This document shows positions 31,711 through 44,372 of a stretch of 64,000 nt of DNA, piece after piece (the first letter of the stretch is position 1; every line of letters begins with the position of its first letter). The position numbers were made by a program, and so were the translations under genes. This stretch comes from Acanthococcus lagerstroemiae (Eukaryota; Arthropoda; Insecta; Hemiptera; Eriococcidae), in the NCBI GenBank assembly GCA_031841125.1, contig CM063109.1:31810038-31874037 (forward strand), given 5' to 3'. The notes below the pieces were generated by a model. The model ran no database searches, was not told the origin of the DNA, and saw only the letters and a list, made by a program, of their open reading frames with translations.

Positions 31711-32972
31711 AACGCGCACAAACGTCTACCTCCTGAGATGATTTTTTCGGGACCCACTGTTATCAGCTCGTCTTGTTTTGTTATCGTTTGGCGGACGCGA
31801 TCGCTTACAATTTACGATCATAAGGATGACGCTGTAAGCATTAAACTCGTTGTAAGCCCATGTAAATCGGTACCTGGAAAATTATTGAACTCTTACTATC
31901 CAATGCAGGGGTGTTCAAACTACAGTCCGCGTTCTGCGAACGGATTTTAAGCGACCCGCGGAAAACTGTTAGGTAATAAAGTATTTGGCATTTTGAAAAT
32001 GTATTCCTAGTTTAGAAATTTCAACATCAGCTGCAGGTAAAATGCTCGTCTAGTTGTCTACTTTTCGCCCTTTGAAGTGGTAAATTTTCCTAACTCCTGA
32101 TTGAAAAATTCCTACAGCGGGGAGTTGCCCCCCTCCTCCTATTGGTGCGTCCCTGACTAGTAGGCTTACATAAATCGGCAGATATCCTAAAATTATCACT
32201 CTCGGCACGAGGTACAGGAAAATCAGGCAGTTGCCTGGTGCGGCACACACGCGGAGCGGCAATTGGGCGATATCGACAACCATAAAAACAGGACGGACAC
32301 ACATCCATAAACGAACATATGAAGACCTTTCTGGCAGAAGGATCTCCGCCTAGGAAAGCTTGTTCTCGCCGAAATTCCGATTTTCGGATTCTCCAGTCGC
32401 CTATCCTATTACATCATTAAGTACTTTTAGCAGGAACTCTTTCTATTTTTCGTGTCCAATGTTTGTTACTCGGTTTTCGGACTTCGGGTACTGGGTAGTG
32501 TACTTAAAAATACGCACCAATCATCAAGTTAATAAATACACAAAAAATATTGAAATATTTCGTTAGCTTATATTTGAGACATCGACAAAACTGAACGAAA
32601 CTGGAGAGACTTGAGCAGAAATTACGTTGAATATCTACAGATGGTTGATAAGAAAGTTCGCGCTGCTATTCCTCACTGATACAAAAACGAGCTCCTAAGA
32701 ACTTTTTTATTTTCATTTTTTCAGGTCAGTATCATGACTTAATCGTCAGCGAAGGAAAGGAATTTAAGAGATCACAGTACGCTGGATCTTCTTCACAGTA
32801 ACCAATTTTTACAATAACTTACTCGATTAGTAATTATTTTGTTGCCGAGAAAAACTTTATGTTCGGAACTCCTTCTGCCAGAAAGGTCCTCAAACTGTAT
32901 CACTTGCACACTAGAGCTGATAACCGTGGGTCTCGAAAAAATCATCTCAGGAGGTAGACGTTTGTGAACGCG
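31711..32972. repeat. Foldback-like inverted repeats
   Basis: A 59-bp arm at 31711-31769 (aacgcgcacaaacgtctacc...ttatcagctc) is complementary, with a few mismatches, to 32914-32972. A second inner arm of 19 bp, gacctttctggcagaagga at 32324-32342, is complementary to 32870-32888. A truncated MITE and a relative of the 24992 MITE lie between. It could be a DNA element with long inverted ends; I see no transposase or target duplication. Confidence 0.65.
32079..32154. mobile_element. hAT MITE, CAGGGACG family, truncated right end
   Basis: The segment aattttcctaactcctgatt... to attggtgcgtccctg repeats the right-end pattern of the copies at 35171 and 52024 (aattttcccaactgctgagt, C-run, tacgtccctg). 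The left part is missing or too diverged. Confidence 0.65.
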
Positions 32973-34302
32973 CGCAGTTGTTTCCTCAGTGGTATCATCT
33001 TGATGATGCTAAAATTCACATTCAAGATAGAAGACAGGGGGAAAATGAACTATAATCAAAAAATTAACATCGGCATTCAATTCCTTGTTGAAAATACATA
33101 ATATGAAGAGTGTTATTCCAAACTGCCGTAAGTCAATTCTCACAAATAATGGGATAAGAGCGCGATCTAGTAGCGAAAGGTGATTAAATGTAAAGAAATG
33201 GCGAATGGCTTCATTGTATTAGGAATCCCTGCAGACAGCATTCGCTGCAGCGAAAGTCATTTCTTTAGCTCTGGCTCTCACGAGCGGGTTTCCCTCTCGT
33301 CCTCAACCGATGGTGCAAAAACAGGTTTTAGCTGCCACCTACACATTTGCATAATGTGTGGCCGCCATGCGGACAGGAACTCCTAGGGATGATCTAGGAT
33401 GCTTGGCACATTCTTCGTCAGGCTACCTCCGCGAGATCACGAGAATTGTTTGCGTAAAGTATCGTCGAATACATGTGTCTTTTTGCTATCGTGAAAGTGT
33501 AGTGGCAGCTAGACGAGCCAAATTGCATCATGGGTGAGTTTACTTACAGAGTAATACCAATCTTTTCGTAGGATTACCCTACTTCGATATTAAATTGTTT
33601 CATTATTTTAATTAGGATAAAGAGTTGAGCGTACTCAGACTGTCTTGCCGGGTATCGACGTACGCTCATTATACACAGCGGGATACTCAGGCGTGAATAT
33701 GACGTACAGCCTCACATAGCAGGGCGGTTCGTACTCAGGAAGTACGTAGGCCTCGAGGTGGAGGTCCCCTAACCCCCGCACAAATGTGGCCAGGGTGGAA
33801 TAACGGTGTACCTACTGCGATACTTTGCACTGGCCGACGAGGCAGTGTGGCTTGCATTCAAGCCACAAGACAGATCATAAAGTCATACCTCACAGTTTAC
33901 ATGTCTTGCTAAATTTCGAATCACGGTACTCAAACGCGATTATTTTCTTAAATTCCAGGTAGTACCAGACCGCAGACAAGCTTAGATCCTACCCTCGCGC
34001 CTACAACGTTTTATTGTAATATTATTCAAAATTATCAATATCGGTATTTTAACATTAATGTAAAATAAAGCACCAGTCCTCTTAATTTAGGCCCACGCCG
34101 GCCTTTCAACTTTCTTCTCTCTCTTCCTTTTTTTTTTTTTTACACCAACAAGTTATCGAACTCTTGTTGTCCAGATTGCATGAGAAAAATCTCTATAGTA
34201 AGGAGTGCAAAGAACAATGAAAGAAGCGTTATTCCAAATCATGGTAGTTGTTACCATAATCGTTAACATCCGCTGCGCAAATTAATTAGCAGAATTTGCC
34301 AG
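32973..34302. other. No gene recognised; contains a GC-richer structured patch
   Basis: Mostly AT-rich. At about 33630-33880 the sequence becomes GC-richer and rich in short hairpins (for example gagcgtac..gtacgctc at 33626-33670 and cgtactcaggaagtacg near 33732). A segment agcagggcggttcgtactc is faintly like the internal promoter of 5S rRNA, too weak to call an RNA gene. Confidence 0.35.
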
Positions 34303-34758
34303 ATGCTCTGTGAAAAGGTACCATACGTCGGAAAAGTGTATTTTGTCCTACAGCACAACATGTGTTTTCAAGTCGGAAATTTCGTTTTCCCCATTTTAAC
34401 GGAAACTGTTTCTAGACACACTAGGGCACAGCGTACAGCAGAAAATAACCGTCAAGGAGATGTTATTTCAAGCTACAGGCTGGTATTCGGAAAAGGTACC
34501 ATAAGTCGCATCGATCTTGTTTCTACAGCTGCGAATAATAATTATTATCGCGTTACCGATGAGTTCATTGTTTTCAAATATATGACCTCGGAGAACTTCG
34601 TTTTCAGACTTATGGGGGTTTCAAAACCAACCCTCCACTTGTTTCTCGTACGCACTGTCCTCTTCAAACTTGTATTCCTCTATGTACATGCACCGACTCC
34701 CTATGAGCCTTGCAGGATGTTTTGGTACATGGTCGTAGGATATCATAGCAGAATTTGA
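34303..34758 (+). other. Unsupported 151-residue open frame
   Basis: The frame is open for 151 residues, starting inside an inverted repeat (gctctgtgaaaaggtaccat at 34302). It has no domain I recognise and no clear codon bias. It could be chance or an old element protein. Confidence 0.15.
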
Positions 34759-35170
34759 GACGCGTTGGCCCAGTAAACACTGAACCATCGATTTATTCGT
34801 GTAAGTTTCTGTTTCACAACTTTGAACGCATTTTTCTCAAAATTGAGATTTTACATTTTCAAACTTCAGCTATTCGTATTTCTATTTCAGTCTTTATTTA
34901 AGCCATAGGCTTAATTTTTTTTTTAATGCACGTAAATTTTTGCTCTATCAGATTTTGCCAAAAACTCAAAAACAAGCCGACGAATGGTACAGTGGCGTGC
35001 GGTGATTTTTCCTAGAAGGTAAGCGATGAGCGTAGAGGTGAAGTAAAAATCAAAATAAAAGTATGAAACATACTACTAAAAACGACATTGATAAAATTAT
35101 TCAAATTGTCGTATCCCTGTGTAGGGTTATTCCATATGCATTTATTCTTGTCTGTGACGAATAATGGACA

Positions 35171-35510
35171 CAGGGACGTACCACCGAAGAGTTTTTCCTT
35201 GGCGGGGGGGGGGGAAGCAAAAATTGTGAAAGTCTCAACTGACTCAACTCAAAATTACCAAATATCAAAGCAAAAAGAAACTTTTTGACTTGTTGGATTT
35301 TTCCAACTGACTCAACTCAAAATTCCCAAACATGACAGCAAAAAATAACTTTAACTTATTGGATTTTTCTAACTTCATAACTTAATTCCTAAGAATCAAA
35401 GCAAAAAATAAATAAAAATAAAAACACCTTTTGACTTAATTGTAAATTTTCCCAACTGCTGAGTGAAAAATTCTCAGGGGTGGGGTTGTCCCCCTATCGA
35501 TATATCCCTG
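35171..35510. mobile_element. hAT MITE, CAGGGACG family, copy 2
   Basis: Starts cagggacgtaccaccgaaga and ends atatatccctg. Flanks aatggaca and aataggca (35163-35170, 35511-35518) match at six of eight positions. Inside are repeated blocks of caactgactcaactcaaaat and a G-run, as in copy 3 at 52024. Confidence 0.8.
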
Positions 35511-35556
35511 AATAGGCATGGCTAACAGAACAGTTTTCCACCATCTTCACAACTGG

Positions 35557-35871
35557 TTAACCACAAAATGTTTTATATTGCGATACATGGAAACGTCTAG
35601 TAAAACTCGAACCACCTAGCTTTTGCTCAGTTTTTAAAAATGGTAATGCTGGTTTAGGCTCCCCACCATTAATAATTTCTAATTGTTCATTAAGAGTAAG
35701 TCGCGAAAAAGGTTTTTCAATAAGATCTCGAATACGCAAAAAACACTGAGCATTAAAACATAACGCGTTGACTAGTAGAAGAACATAATCACGTTTCATT
35801 GTCAACTTCGACGTTCGTGTGTAGCCAAGCTGAGCCAAGCCTGACTCAACGCGCTTCCAGAACGCAACCAA
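35557..35871 (-). pseudogene. hAT-type transposase N-terminal remnant
   Basis: The 104-residue frame contains EIINGGEPKPALPFLKTEQK and SFTRRFHVSQYKTFCG. This resembles the segment before and in the TTF-type zinc finger of some hAT transposases (PxxPxLP, then RxFxxxWY). The upstream part, MKRDYVLLLVNALCFNAQCF, is compatible with a helical N-terminal or unrelated exon. The catalytic part is absent, replaced by the MITE and left arm. The family assignment is tentative, but it fits the hAT ends that enclose it. Confidence 0.5.
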
Positions 35872-36270
35872 ACGTACAGGTTTTGTCGCGCTGAAGATGC
35901 TAGTGTGTTTTTGTGTTGGTAATTAACACAGAGGCGGAGTGTAAGTCGTGCAGTTACATGCAGTATGGAAAAGAAGCGTTAGTTCCGACGCACACCTCGC
36001 TGGCCTATACAAATATACATGTACAAGGATTGCCAAATGTCGAACAAGATGGCACCACATATCTCCCGTGAATTTATTATATGTATACTCAAGTGTAAGC
36101 GTCAATACAGTCACTGTTTCGCCCACTGTTTCATGATCTTTTATTTGTTACAAGTTGAAGTTGATATTGTATATGAAAACTTATTTTCTCAGGAATTTTC
36201 AGGGTAAGCGGCGCTTACCTTGCTTGCCTGGAATGTACGCCACTGGTATGGTACCTTTTCACAGAGCGCT

Positions 36271-37285
36271 TCACATTTATTAGCTTCCTTTATATTACCC
36301 ATATTTATCGAGCAATTTACGCATAAGAGTCGTTAATTCGGCTTATCATTACAAAAAATAAATTTTCAGTATTCGAACTGCCCTAAGTCATATGTTAACA
36401 GAACTATTCGGCAGCTAGAACACTCCAAGGGGGGGGGGTACTCGGATTTCATACAAAATTTTGTCAGGTGTGAGTTATACTCGTACCACCAATGCAGCCA
36501 ACTTTCACCTATTAAGAGTTTCTTTTCGAGGGATACATTTTTAGTACACCTAAAGAGAGAAATTTCTGAACAGCTGCAGATGCTGAACGCATGTATTGTG
36601 ACAGTATAAGGTGGAGGTAGTGGAAGCTACAATTGCCACCAATAAGTCAAGAGGAGGTGGGTATAAAATTCAGAATTGGCGCTATACCGAGCGGGTGCAA
36701 ATTAAGTTTCTGCACCTTCAGCACATCAAATGACTCCATAATATGGGATAGTGAATGCTGCTTCCGTTGCTAAGCAGACACCAGGGTGAGAGTACACAAT
36801 TCAAGAAAGGAGGTTCAAAATGATGCTATATAGGTAAAAAATTTCCGGACCATTCAGGATACCGAATGTCTCAAATAATGGTGGGGGATAGTATGGCAGG
36901 GACTACTCCATTAACCAATATTTTGAAGAGGTGATAGTGCAAAATTTGTAATTTAGTGTATTAGCAAAATAGGTACAAAATTTCTGTACTATTTTTGATT
37001 CAAAATGCCTGTATGGGGGGGGGGAGTTCTTAGGTACCCTGTCCTTACTCGAAACTGTTTTTTTTTTTTTTTTCTAATTACAGTGTAGGAAGCGAATACA
37101 ATACTTGAGAAAAGTCGTACAAAACTGCGCTAAATTATGACGTTTTACTTTTCGCAATTTTACTTTGAGGAGGGCGGGTCGTTTTAGCGAAACGCACCCC
37201 ACTTGTCACTTTTCAGGGCATGCAGCATCAACAGAGAGGATAATTAGAGCTCATTCTGGTACAAAATTGCTATTATTCGAGATTT
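36271..37285. other. No gene recognised
   Basis: AT-rich DNA with G-runs at 36430-36438 and 37016-37024 and a T-run near 37060-37074. No coding or mobile feature is convincing. Confidence 0.4.
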
Positions 37286-37339
37286 CACTGACAAGTCATG
37301 CAATGAATCAAATCAGCTAACTTTACTTTGCTTGTAACA

Positions 37340-37560
37340 GAGGGTGGGGGTGTGCACAAACGGTAGGGTATGGTGCACATTTCTGCACAATCGGTGCACA
37401 AACGCTTGGCATGGTTTTCAAACCTAAATTCGAATTGGGAGGGGGCATCGTGTCTACAGCCCCCCTCCCAGACAGATGCCCCTTTATCTGTGTATGGGGT
37501 GTGCACAAACGATGAGGTGTGTTGCACATTTCTGCACAAACAATTAACAACAGGATTTAA
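37340..37560. repeat. Direct repeat of a gtgtgcacaaacg block
   Basis: The block gtgtgcacaaacggtagggt..gtgcacatttctgcacaa near 37350 recurs as gtgtgcacaaacgatgaggt..ttgcacatttctgcacaa near 37499, about 150 bp apart. The self-complementary tgtgcaca core appears several times. Confidence 0.7.
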
Positions 37561-37599
37561 AATTTTTCGGAGTTAGGGGGGGGGGGTGGATATGGTACC

Positions 37600-39580
37600 G
37601 AGTTCGAGTGGTCTTTTTTTCTTTATTTTTTCAGGCGTAAAAAATAATAGCTGAGGTAATGTTCGGAAGGGCGAATTCCAGGGCTCGGGTTGAGAGCAAA
37701 ATCAGAAAAGAGAGGCGTAAAGAATATGTTGATTTTTGGTGGCACACCATCCCTTTACCAGCCCGGTCATGGTAGAGTTGTCCACCCTTCAACCCATGCC
37801 TCTTCATCTCCGCCGGTAACTAATCCGTAAAATTTAAATTTAAATTAAAAAGAAGAAGCAGAAAAAAAAAAAAGGAAATTACCGACCTGGAGTTGAAAAC
37901 TCAGGCGATTTCATATGAAATGACTCCGTATTATTCGCATACTTGTATACAACTCGCAGTTTTGTGCTATCAATTCTTGAATTCGGTTTACTTATATGCC
38001 CGCTCCTATTCGCCTCGTACACGATATTTTTGCTTCACGAGTTAGATGATGGTACTGCAACCCGTTACCATCGATACAACCTAAAATATCAAACACCAAA
38101 TTTTTCCAGCCACATTCTAAATATTAATAAATTCATGGACTACTTTTTCTTCTTTCAGTTGCCTTTTTTTGAAGAGACGGATTCAAAGAACATCAGTAGA
38201 TGTTTAGATTACAGATACAGTTTTTTTTTCCTTCTTCAAATTTCTAGCACATTTATACGCCACATTAGTCAATTGAACCCGACATATGGACACATATTTC
38301 ATAATTAAAATAACCGGTTTATGAAAAAATCGTGTAACCGACGAAGGGTTGCGCACACACCTCACGTATTCGACGAGTTTCGTACATCAGCGGATTGAAA
38401 ATCGATTCTTTTCGATTAGGTACGGAATCCGATGGAACTGAAATAACCTCTTAGGACCCGCAGATATACGATGCGGCCTCGCACGCGGCTCTAAAAACGT
38501 AAATACGAACCAGTTCCAACCTTATTCGAAATGGAAGCTACTCCCATTCGTAATGACAAATGACAATAACAGAAGGTCAGACCCATTCTGGCGCCTTCAA
38601 CTTGACAAATGACGAAGCCGTGAATGAAGCTAACAAATAATAATAACAACCCTTTCACTATTTGTTAACCCAATTTGTAACAAATTATGCGTCTTCTGCT
38701 CAACGAAAACCGAATCCTTAGACAGGGGCTTTGTACTTCGTACACGGGTATCCTAACACATCCAGAAATAAAAAGATGACTATCTCGCATCTATCGAAAG
38801 AAACTTACCGTACATCACGACTTATCATTTTTACGTTTTGTGTTTTGATCCTGCGTCGAATGTATCTCTGTTATTGTTAAATTGACAGATTATGCTATTG
38901 TTGATGGACTGGGAATCTCGAAGTGGGAGGACGGGTTAGAAATTGACAGAATTGCTGCTTCTGTTAGACTTACAGTACTGTGGCAGCGCGTTGAAAATCC
39001 CTCATTCTAAAATGCCGTATTGCTGTAAATGTGAATTTGTATAAAAATTCAAATAAATACGTACAGGTGCTCGGGCAACATTATTAATCAAATATTTCCG
39101 ATCTGTTTCGAATGCTGAACTTATACTCGTTTTTGAAGAAGAATAATACCCGAATATTGCTTGCGAGGAACAAGAGGTAATCTCTGCAGGCGAACTTCAG
39201 TTAAAAGCTCCCAACCCAGAACCTCCAGAAATAGAATAGGCTCTGGTGACATTTCTCAAGAAGCTCTTCGCAGTACGATGAAATACCTGATCCGCTCAGG
39301 CATCATTTAAAAGATTATAACTTGACCTTATAACCGTTGTAGTTCAATGGTGAATCCAGCAATGGCGAGAGGAGGATGCAAAAATTGCATTTGCATAGAG
39401 CCCGAATCGATCAACGTTAACTGAAATAAATTGGATAATTGGCTTTAATTTTATCATAAATAATCAATTCATGGAAAAAAGATAGTTTTTCAAATGCAGA
39501 AGCTATTTGAATAGTGTGGGGTTCCCCCTCCTGTGCGATGTTGGATGGACTCAGAATTCCATATTCATGGAAAAATGATT
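37600..39580. other. No gene recognised
   Basis: AT-rich sequence. Open frames such as 37943-38308 are T-rich and hydrophobic by composition and have no recognisable domain. Confidence 0.4.
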
Positions 39581-39584
39581 GATG

Positions 39585-40063
39585 ATTGTAGAGGCGAAAC
39601 TTGATTTTCAGTTGGGTGGAAAAGGAAAATTTGCGAACAAATATTTCTTGAGAACTAAAAATTCAATTTGAAAATTTACCAATTTTTCAATATTTTTTCA
39701 TTGAAAAAATAAAAAATAAAAAGAAAGAAAGAAAGAAAGAAACAATCAAACAAACGTTTTTAGAAAATGAAAAATTCAAATGAACAGTTTTTAAACTTGC
39801 CGACTGCCAAATTATTGGGGGTGTTTCACCTCCCCTCCCCCATCCCATAGTTTCGTCTCTGCAAATGCAGATTGGAACCATATCTCCCAAGCACGCACAT
39901 TTGCGCACATGAGCATACCCTAAGTCTGGGAGAGTAAACTGGAAGGATGTTGGGAATACTTGAGAGAAACACACAACTTCCTTTACGCATTAATGTGCGG
40001 TCACTCTTGGTGGTATTTTTTTCTGAATTTCCTCTGATTCGTCTCCTAAATTAGTTCCAAAAA

Positions 40064-40107
<44 letters not shown>

Positions 40108-40690
40108 AAAACTGCAAAGTTTTAGGTCGATTGGATTAGGAGAATCCGTGCCACCAGCTCCCTTTTTCGTTCTTATGGGGAAAATACAAGGAGTTTTGAC
40201 TTTTGTTCCAGACTAAATTTCCTTCCTACATTTACTAGGACCAAAGCCCGTAAATTAATAATATAACATTTGCTGTTCGGATTCAGCTTGCGACACTGAA
40301 AACTAAGTCTTTTGCTTTCAACTTTTAGATTTTAATCTAGGAGAAACAGAGCATCTAGTAAAAACGAAATAATCATTGAAATTCGAAATTCAACGTTTGC
40401 TACCGACTTTCAGATTTTCTAAATGTCTTCCACATGTCAGCTTAGTTACAACTTTTCGGATAACGTTCGATACTCAGCTTGAAATCTTCGGCTTCTGACT
40501 GACTATTCTCTCTGATAGGAGTCCAGGGTATTCCATTTTCAGAAACGAGATTTGACTTTCAATTTGGAGAGGTGGAGAAGAAAAGTTGGCCGACAAATAT
40601 TTCTTAAAAAGTAAAAATTTCCTGAAAAATTTTTTTTTAAATTAAAAAATGTACCGATTTTTTAATCGAAATAATTTTTAGCTGAAAATA
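39585..40690. repeat. Duplicated block about 950 bp apart, with simple repeats
   Basis: The segment gaaacttgattttcagttgg...gacaaatatttctt-type near 39595-39670 recurs near 40543-40620, with about 75-80 percent identity. A GAAA microsatellite lies at about 39720-39742 and an A-run of about 30 at 40072-40101. Confidence 0.6.
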
Positions 40691-40699
40691 AACAAACAA

Positions 40700-43600
40700 A
40701 TGGCTGCAGACAGCAGTCGCGCAGCAACAACACTGCTGCAGACTGTAGTCGCCTTCATATTAAAGCCGAGACAAGAAAATGCTCTCCCCGTGGTTGCGGA
40801 TCCGTCTGTGACATGTTTTCAAGGTACTAGTGATTTTGATTACTTTTGGTTCGACTTAGAGGTTTTCGGTCGTTTTGGTCAATTTTGAGCAGACATAGAC
40901 AGTTTTTCTTTACGTAAGATTCTAGTTGTTTTCCATTATTTCTAGTCAACTTCCTTCTAATTTTTCTTTACATTATTTCAGGGCCCCCTCCCCCGCCAAG
41001 TTATAAGGTTATGGGTGGTTGTCGCTCTCATTCGATCTGGTCTCTGTTTACGGATTCGATTTCGAACTATTTCAAAATTATTTCAACAATTTTTATCAGG
41101 AATGAACGAAAATTTTCAGTGTAGATGCGAGTAGTTTCCTTCCATTTTCATTCTTCTCCCAATGGACCCTCCCGTAGGTTTTATATAATTTTGACGTGTT
41201 CTTATGAGAGGATAACAAAGTTCAAAATATTCGATTCACGGAGACTGGCTTTTAAAATAATTTACGTATCAAACAATGAAAACTTGGAGACATTTTTATG
41301 ACTTTTTCAGCCAAGTGTTGTAACTTTTCCTAATATAACTGGGCCTAAAAATAATTTTCCTTCCACATTTTGAAAAGGAGTAGATTGATTTTTCGTCCTT
41401 CTCCCTTCCTCCTTCCTCCGCCTTCTATGGTTCTTATGCTATCGTTTGTGATTGATGGTGTGAATCAGTTCAGACCTATTCTTTGCGGGGTGGGAGAAAG
41501 GGATTTTTCTTGGTCTTTTAGTTCGGAACCACTCTCGTTTTATTTCGGACTACGGGTTATTCTCCAGAAACTAAGAATATTAAAGTGACACATTTTGTTA
41601 GTTTTTTGTTTTCCACTTCCACCCCCACCCCCCACCCCCACCGAATAATATTTAGTAAATATGTAGTAAAGAATATTCAACAAGTTTACAAAGCAAGAGC
41701 ATCAAAATTTTGGGAGGGAGATGAATTTTCCAAAGTCTAGCCAGCGTCAAAAATAGTTCTGGTTGCGCCCCTGCCTGTTGGTATCTGTAGCAGGGAACTT
41801 TTGCTTTTTCTTCATCGCACGACCTGGACCGATAAAACGAAGGTATGGTGTAAAAAGTTGAAATCAAGAAAAACATGTTTTTTTGTTGCCAAGATTACAA
41901 TTATCCTAAAGCTATTCATGTGTGTCTTCCGGAGGGTTGAAGGGGATCTGGACCCCACTTTGCGATTTTGTCAAAAAATGTTTTTCTAAATTTATCATCT
42001 CAACACCCTCTTCCTCTTTGGTAAAGACTAGACCCGAACCTTCGAACACTAGACTGACTATGCTACTTGATGGGGAGAAAGGGAAGTGGTTATTCCGTTA
42101 ACCTTTTTAGAGGAGAAAAAAAAACGGAACTGGAACTTAAGACCGCTTCCATCGGAAACAGCGGACATTTTTCATTAAGAATTGATTGGAAAAAATTGAT
42201 TTTTTAGCACCATAGCCCTATTTCATCAGTCCAAGTCACCTATTTTCTTTCTGCTCTTCTCTCGAATTTCCTACTACATTCTGTCTTTTGTGCACACTGT
42301 CTGTGCAGATGATATCCATATCGACCCCGAGATCGAAAACTGTACCCTTTCCTCAGCCAAGCACTTGCAACGAAATGGCACGCAGCCTTTTACCATCCCA
42401 CAGACATATTCTTGCGCGACATAAAGGTAAAATCAACATAACATCCTGAGGATCCTGACTGAACAATACGTCCTTAATTTCACAGTCCGTCGACAATCTG
42501 ATAACGGTATTCACACGAGACAGAAACGAAAAAAAAAAAAAAGAAAAGGAAAAAAACTTTCGAATACATTTTAGCTAAATTGTAAAACACCCAAACACGA
42601 CCGTTTCGAGCTCGGTTGAAAAAATCAAAAATAATAAACGAAAACACGGCGCAGAGAGGAAAATAATAATGAAAAATAATTTAAAGAAATGTTCAGACGT
42701 TAGAAAATAATAACAAAACGGTGAATTATGTCAGATAAAATTAAGTCCAATGTTGTAAGTTGTTTTTCACTGGAAAAAATTTCTTATCGAGATTGTAAAA
42801 GGAGTTCGTGCTTTTCATAAACGCCGCGCATCAACGAGGTTTTGTATATACGCCGCAGAGGAAAAAACAGGGGGGCACTCGAAAAAAAAGGCTTCAGATT
42901 CTATGACATTTCGACGTGTTCTCTCAATTAAAATATGGCAAACTGTTCCGTTTCTCATATAATAAAGGTTAGGAGGGATGCACACAACGCTACCTCTGCC
43001 AGCTGACCTGAATCAACCCCTTAGTGATTAGATAACGCAGCAAGATAATTTCTAATCTTTATTTCTTATCTTAACCCTTTCTGTGAAGGTTTCTTTGAAT
43101 CTTTCTTCGTCCGGTTTTCTTTTATTCCGCCTGTTTACTCGTTTCGCTAATGAGTATTTGTATAATTAAGAACGTCTTCGTTAGCACACCGCACGCCTTT
43201 TTACCTTCAATTTTTTTTCGTATGAAAAATGAGAAATTAATGCGACGTAATAATTCAACTTAAAAGCTGTTTATTTTTTTTATTTTTTTGTAGTTCAAAT
43301 GAACGACGCTTTCTGATACTTTTTACTCGAGTTATGAGATGAAACTGAGATTACATTTCAAAGGGGTATATAAACGGCAGTAGCTAGCAGGCATTTCTGA
43401 TTTCGTGCAACAAAGTACATATATATACAGCGAAAGTACATTATAACAGCGATTAGAAGAGGTTAAACTTTTTCTTACGAGTTTCGGTGCAGTTATACTT
43501 TAGCACAGGCTGAAAAACCCCCGGCCAGCGCATCTTATAACAAGCTGAGTGAGGAGTAAGAAGAGAAATATACTCGCCGGTTTGTTATGGAATGCGAAAA

Positions 43601-43990
43601 AGAAAATTCGCTCGTAAATTCATGGGACATTTTACATACAAAGGACAAAACACGAAGATTCTAAAATACTGAGTGTAATCCAGTAAAATTACGAGTAGGT
43701 TGAAAAAAATAAAAATAAAGGAGAGAACTTGTATTTGAGATAAACTATTGAGATTCGTTTCTTCTACTTCTCAAGTGGAATATGACGTACTGCAGCTCCC
43801 TTATATGTTTTTTTACGCGAGAGTAACAACATCTGAAGGACTTGGAAAGCCACATAAGAGGCGATAGATTCTTGTGGAAACCGAAAGGGCCACCGTTAAT
43901 ATTTCTTCACATTTGATACCAAGTTTGTCCTATATATTCCTCCAATTTTCGATCCAGTTTTACGGTGGTACATGACACAATTTTAAAATT
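40700..43990. other. No gene recognised
   Basis: AT-rich sequence. At 41600-41774 a C-rich run followed by a right end ctggttgcgcccctg looks like a truncated copy of the 29870 MITE family. The frames at 40700-40888 and 41370-41588 have no domain. The part from 42290 to 43400 looks unique and low in repeats, possibly ordinary intergenic or intronic host DNA. Confidence 0.4.
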
Positions 43991-44031
43991 AGAGGTAAGT
44001 AACATCGATATAATTCACTAACTTTGAAAAT

Positions 44032-44215
44032 CTACGATAAGACATTCATATCGTTATTTATGGTTCTTTTTGCCAGGAACAGTGTCTTTACCCCTCCTGT
44101 TCTGACGCAGGCCCATTCGAGGCGTTTCCGGGATAGGGGGTGCGGTGTCCCGGAGCTAATTTGGCACGCGTGCATCGCCATACGCCCATCTATCATCGAA
44201 ATTCCTCGCAGATAA
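44032..44215 (-). repeat. Copy of a dispersed repeat with a GCGTATGGCGATGCACGC core
   Basis: The minus strand reads gcgtatggcgatgcacgcgt then gccaaattagctcc and gacaccgca. The plus strand at 56994-57048 has gcgtatggcgatacacgctt, gccaaattgattccc and gacaccgca. Both would encode R-M-A-x-H-A-C-Q-I, so this could be a piece of a LINE or other element that I do not recognise. Confidence 0.55.
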
Positions 44216-44372
44216 CTCAATTTTTCAAATAAGGGACAATACACTACCGAAAACTCAAAAGCTACCCCAAGCACATATAGATACAGAATCATTGAAAATG
44301 AGCCCCAAGAATTTTCGCTACGCGCTTGGGTTCCTTGAGAATTAATTAGCAGCTAGGCCTTTTCACATAGGG

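Larger units (their letters stand above)
34990..36245 (-). mobile_element. hAT element with transposase remnant
   Basis: Left end cagtggcgtgcggtga and right end (complement) cagtggcgtacattcc are hAT-like inverted repeats. The flanking octamers gaatggta (34982-34989) and gtatggta (36246-36253) match at seven of eight positions, fitting an old target duplication. It carries a piece of transposase-like sequence on the minus strand and a MITE copy inside (35171-35510). Confidence 0.8.

Noticed and set aside
33630..33880. Possible U1 or 5S RNA gene
   Set aside because: Only short words match; the U1 5' end and Sm site, or the full 5S internal promoter, are not present.
37943..38308. 121-residue hydrophobic frame suggesting a membrane protein
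   Set aside because: Hydrophobicity follows from T-rich composition; there is no start context, splice signal or homology.
44032..44292. 86-residue minus frame as a gene
   Set aside because: Its best part is a dispersed repeat also found near 57 kb, so it is treated as repeat.
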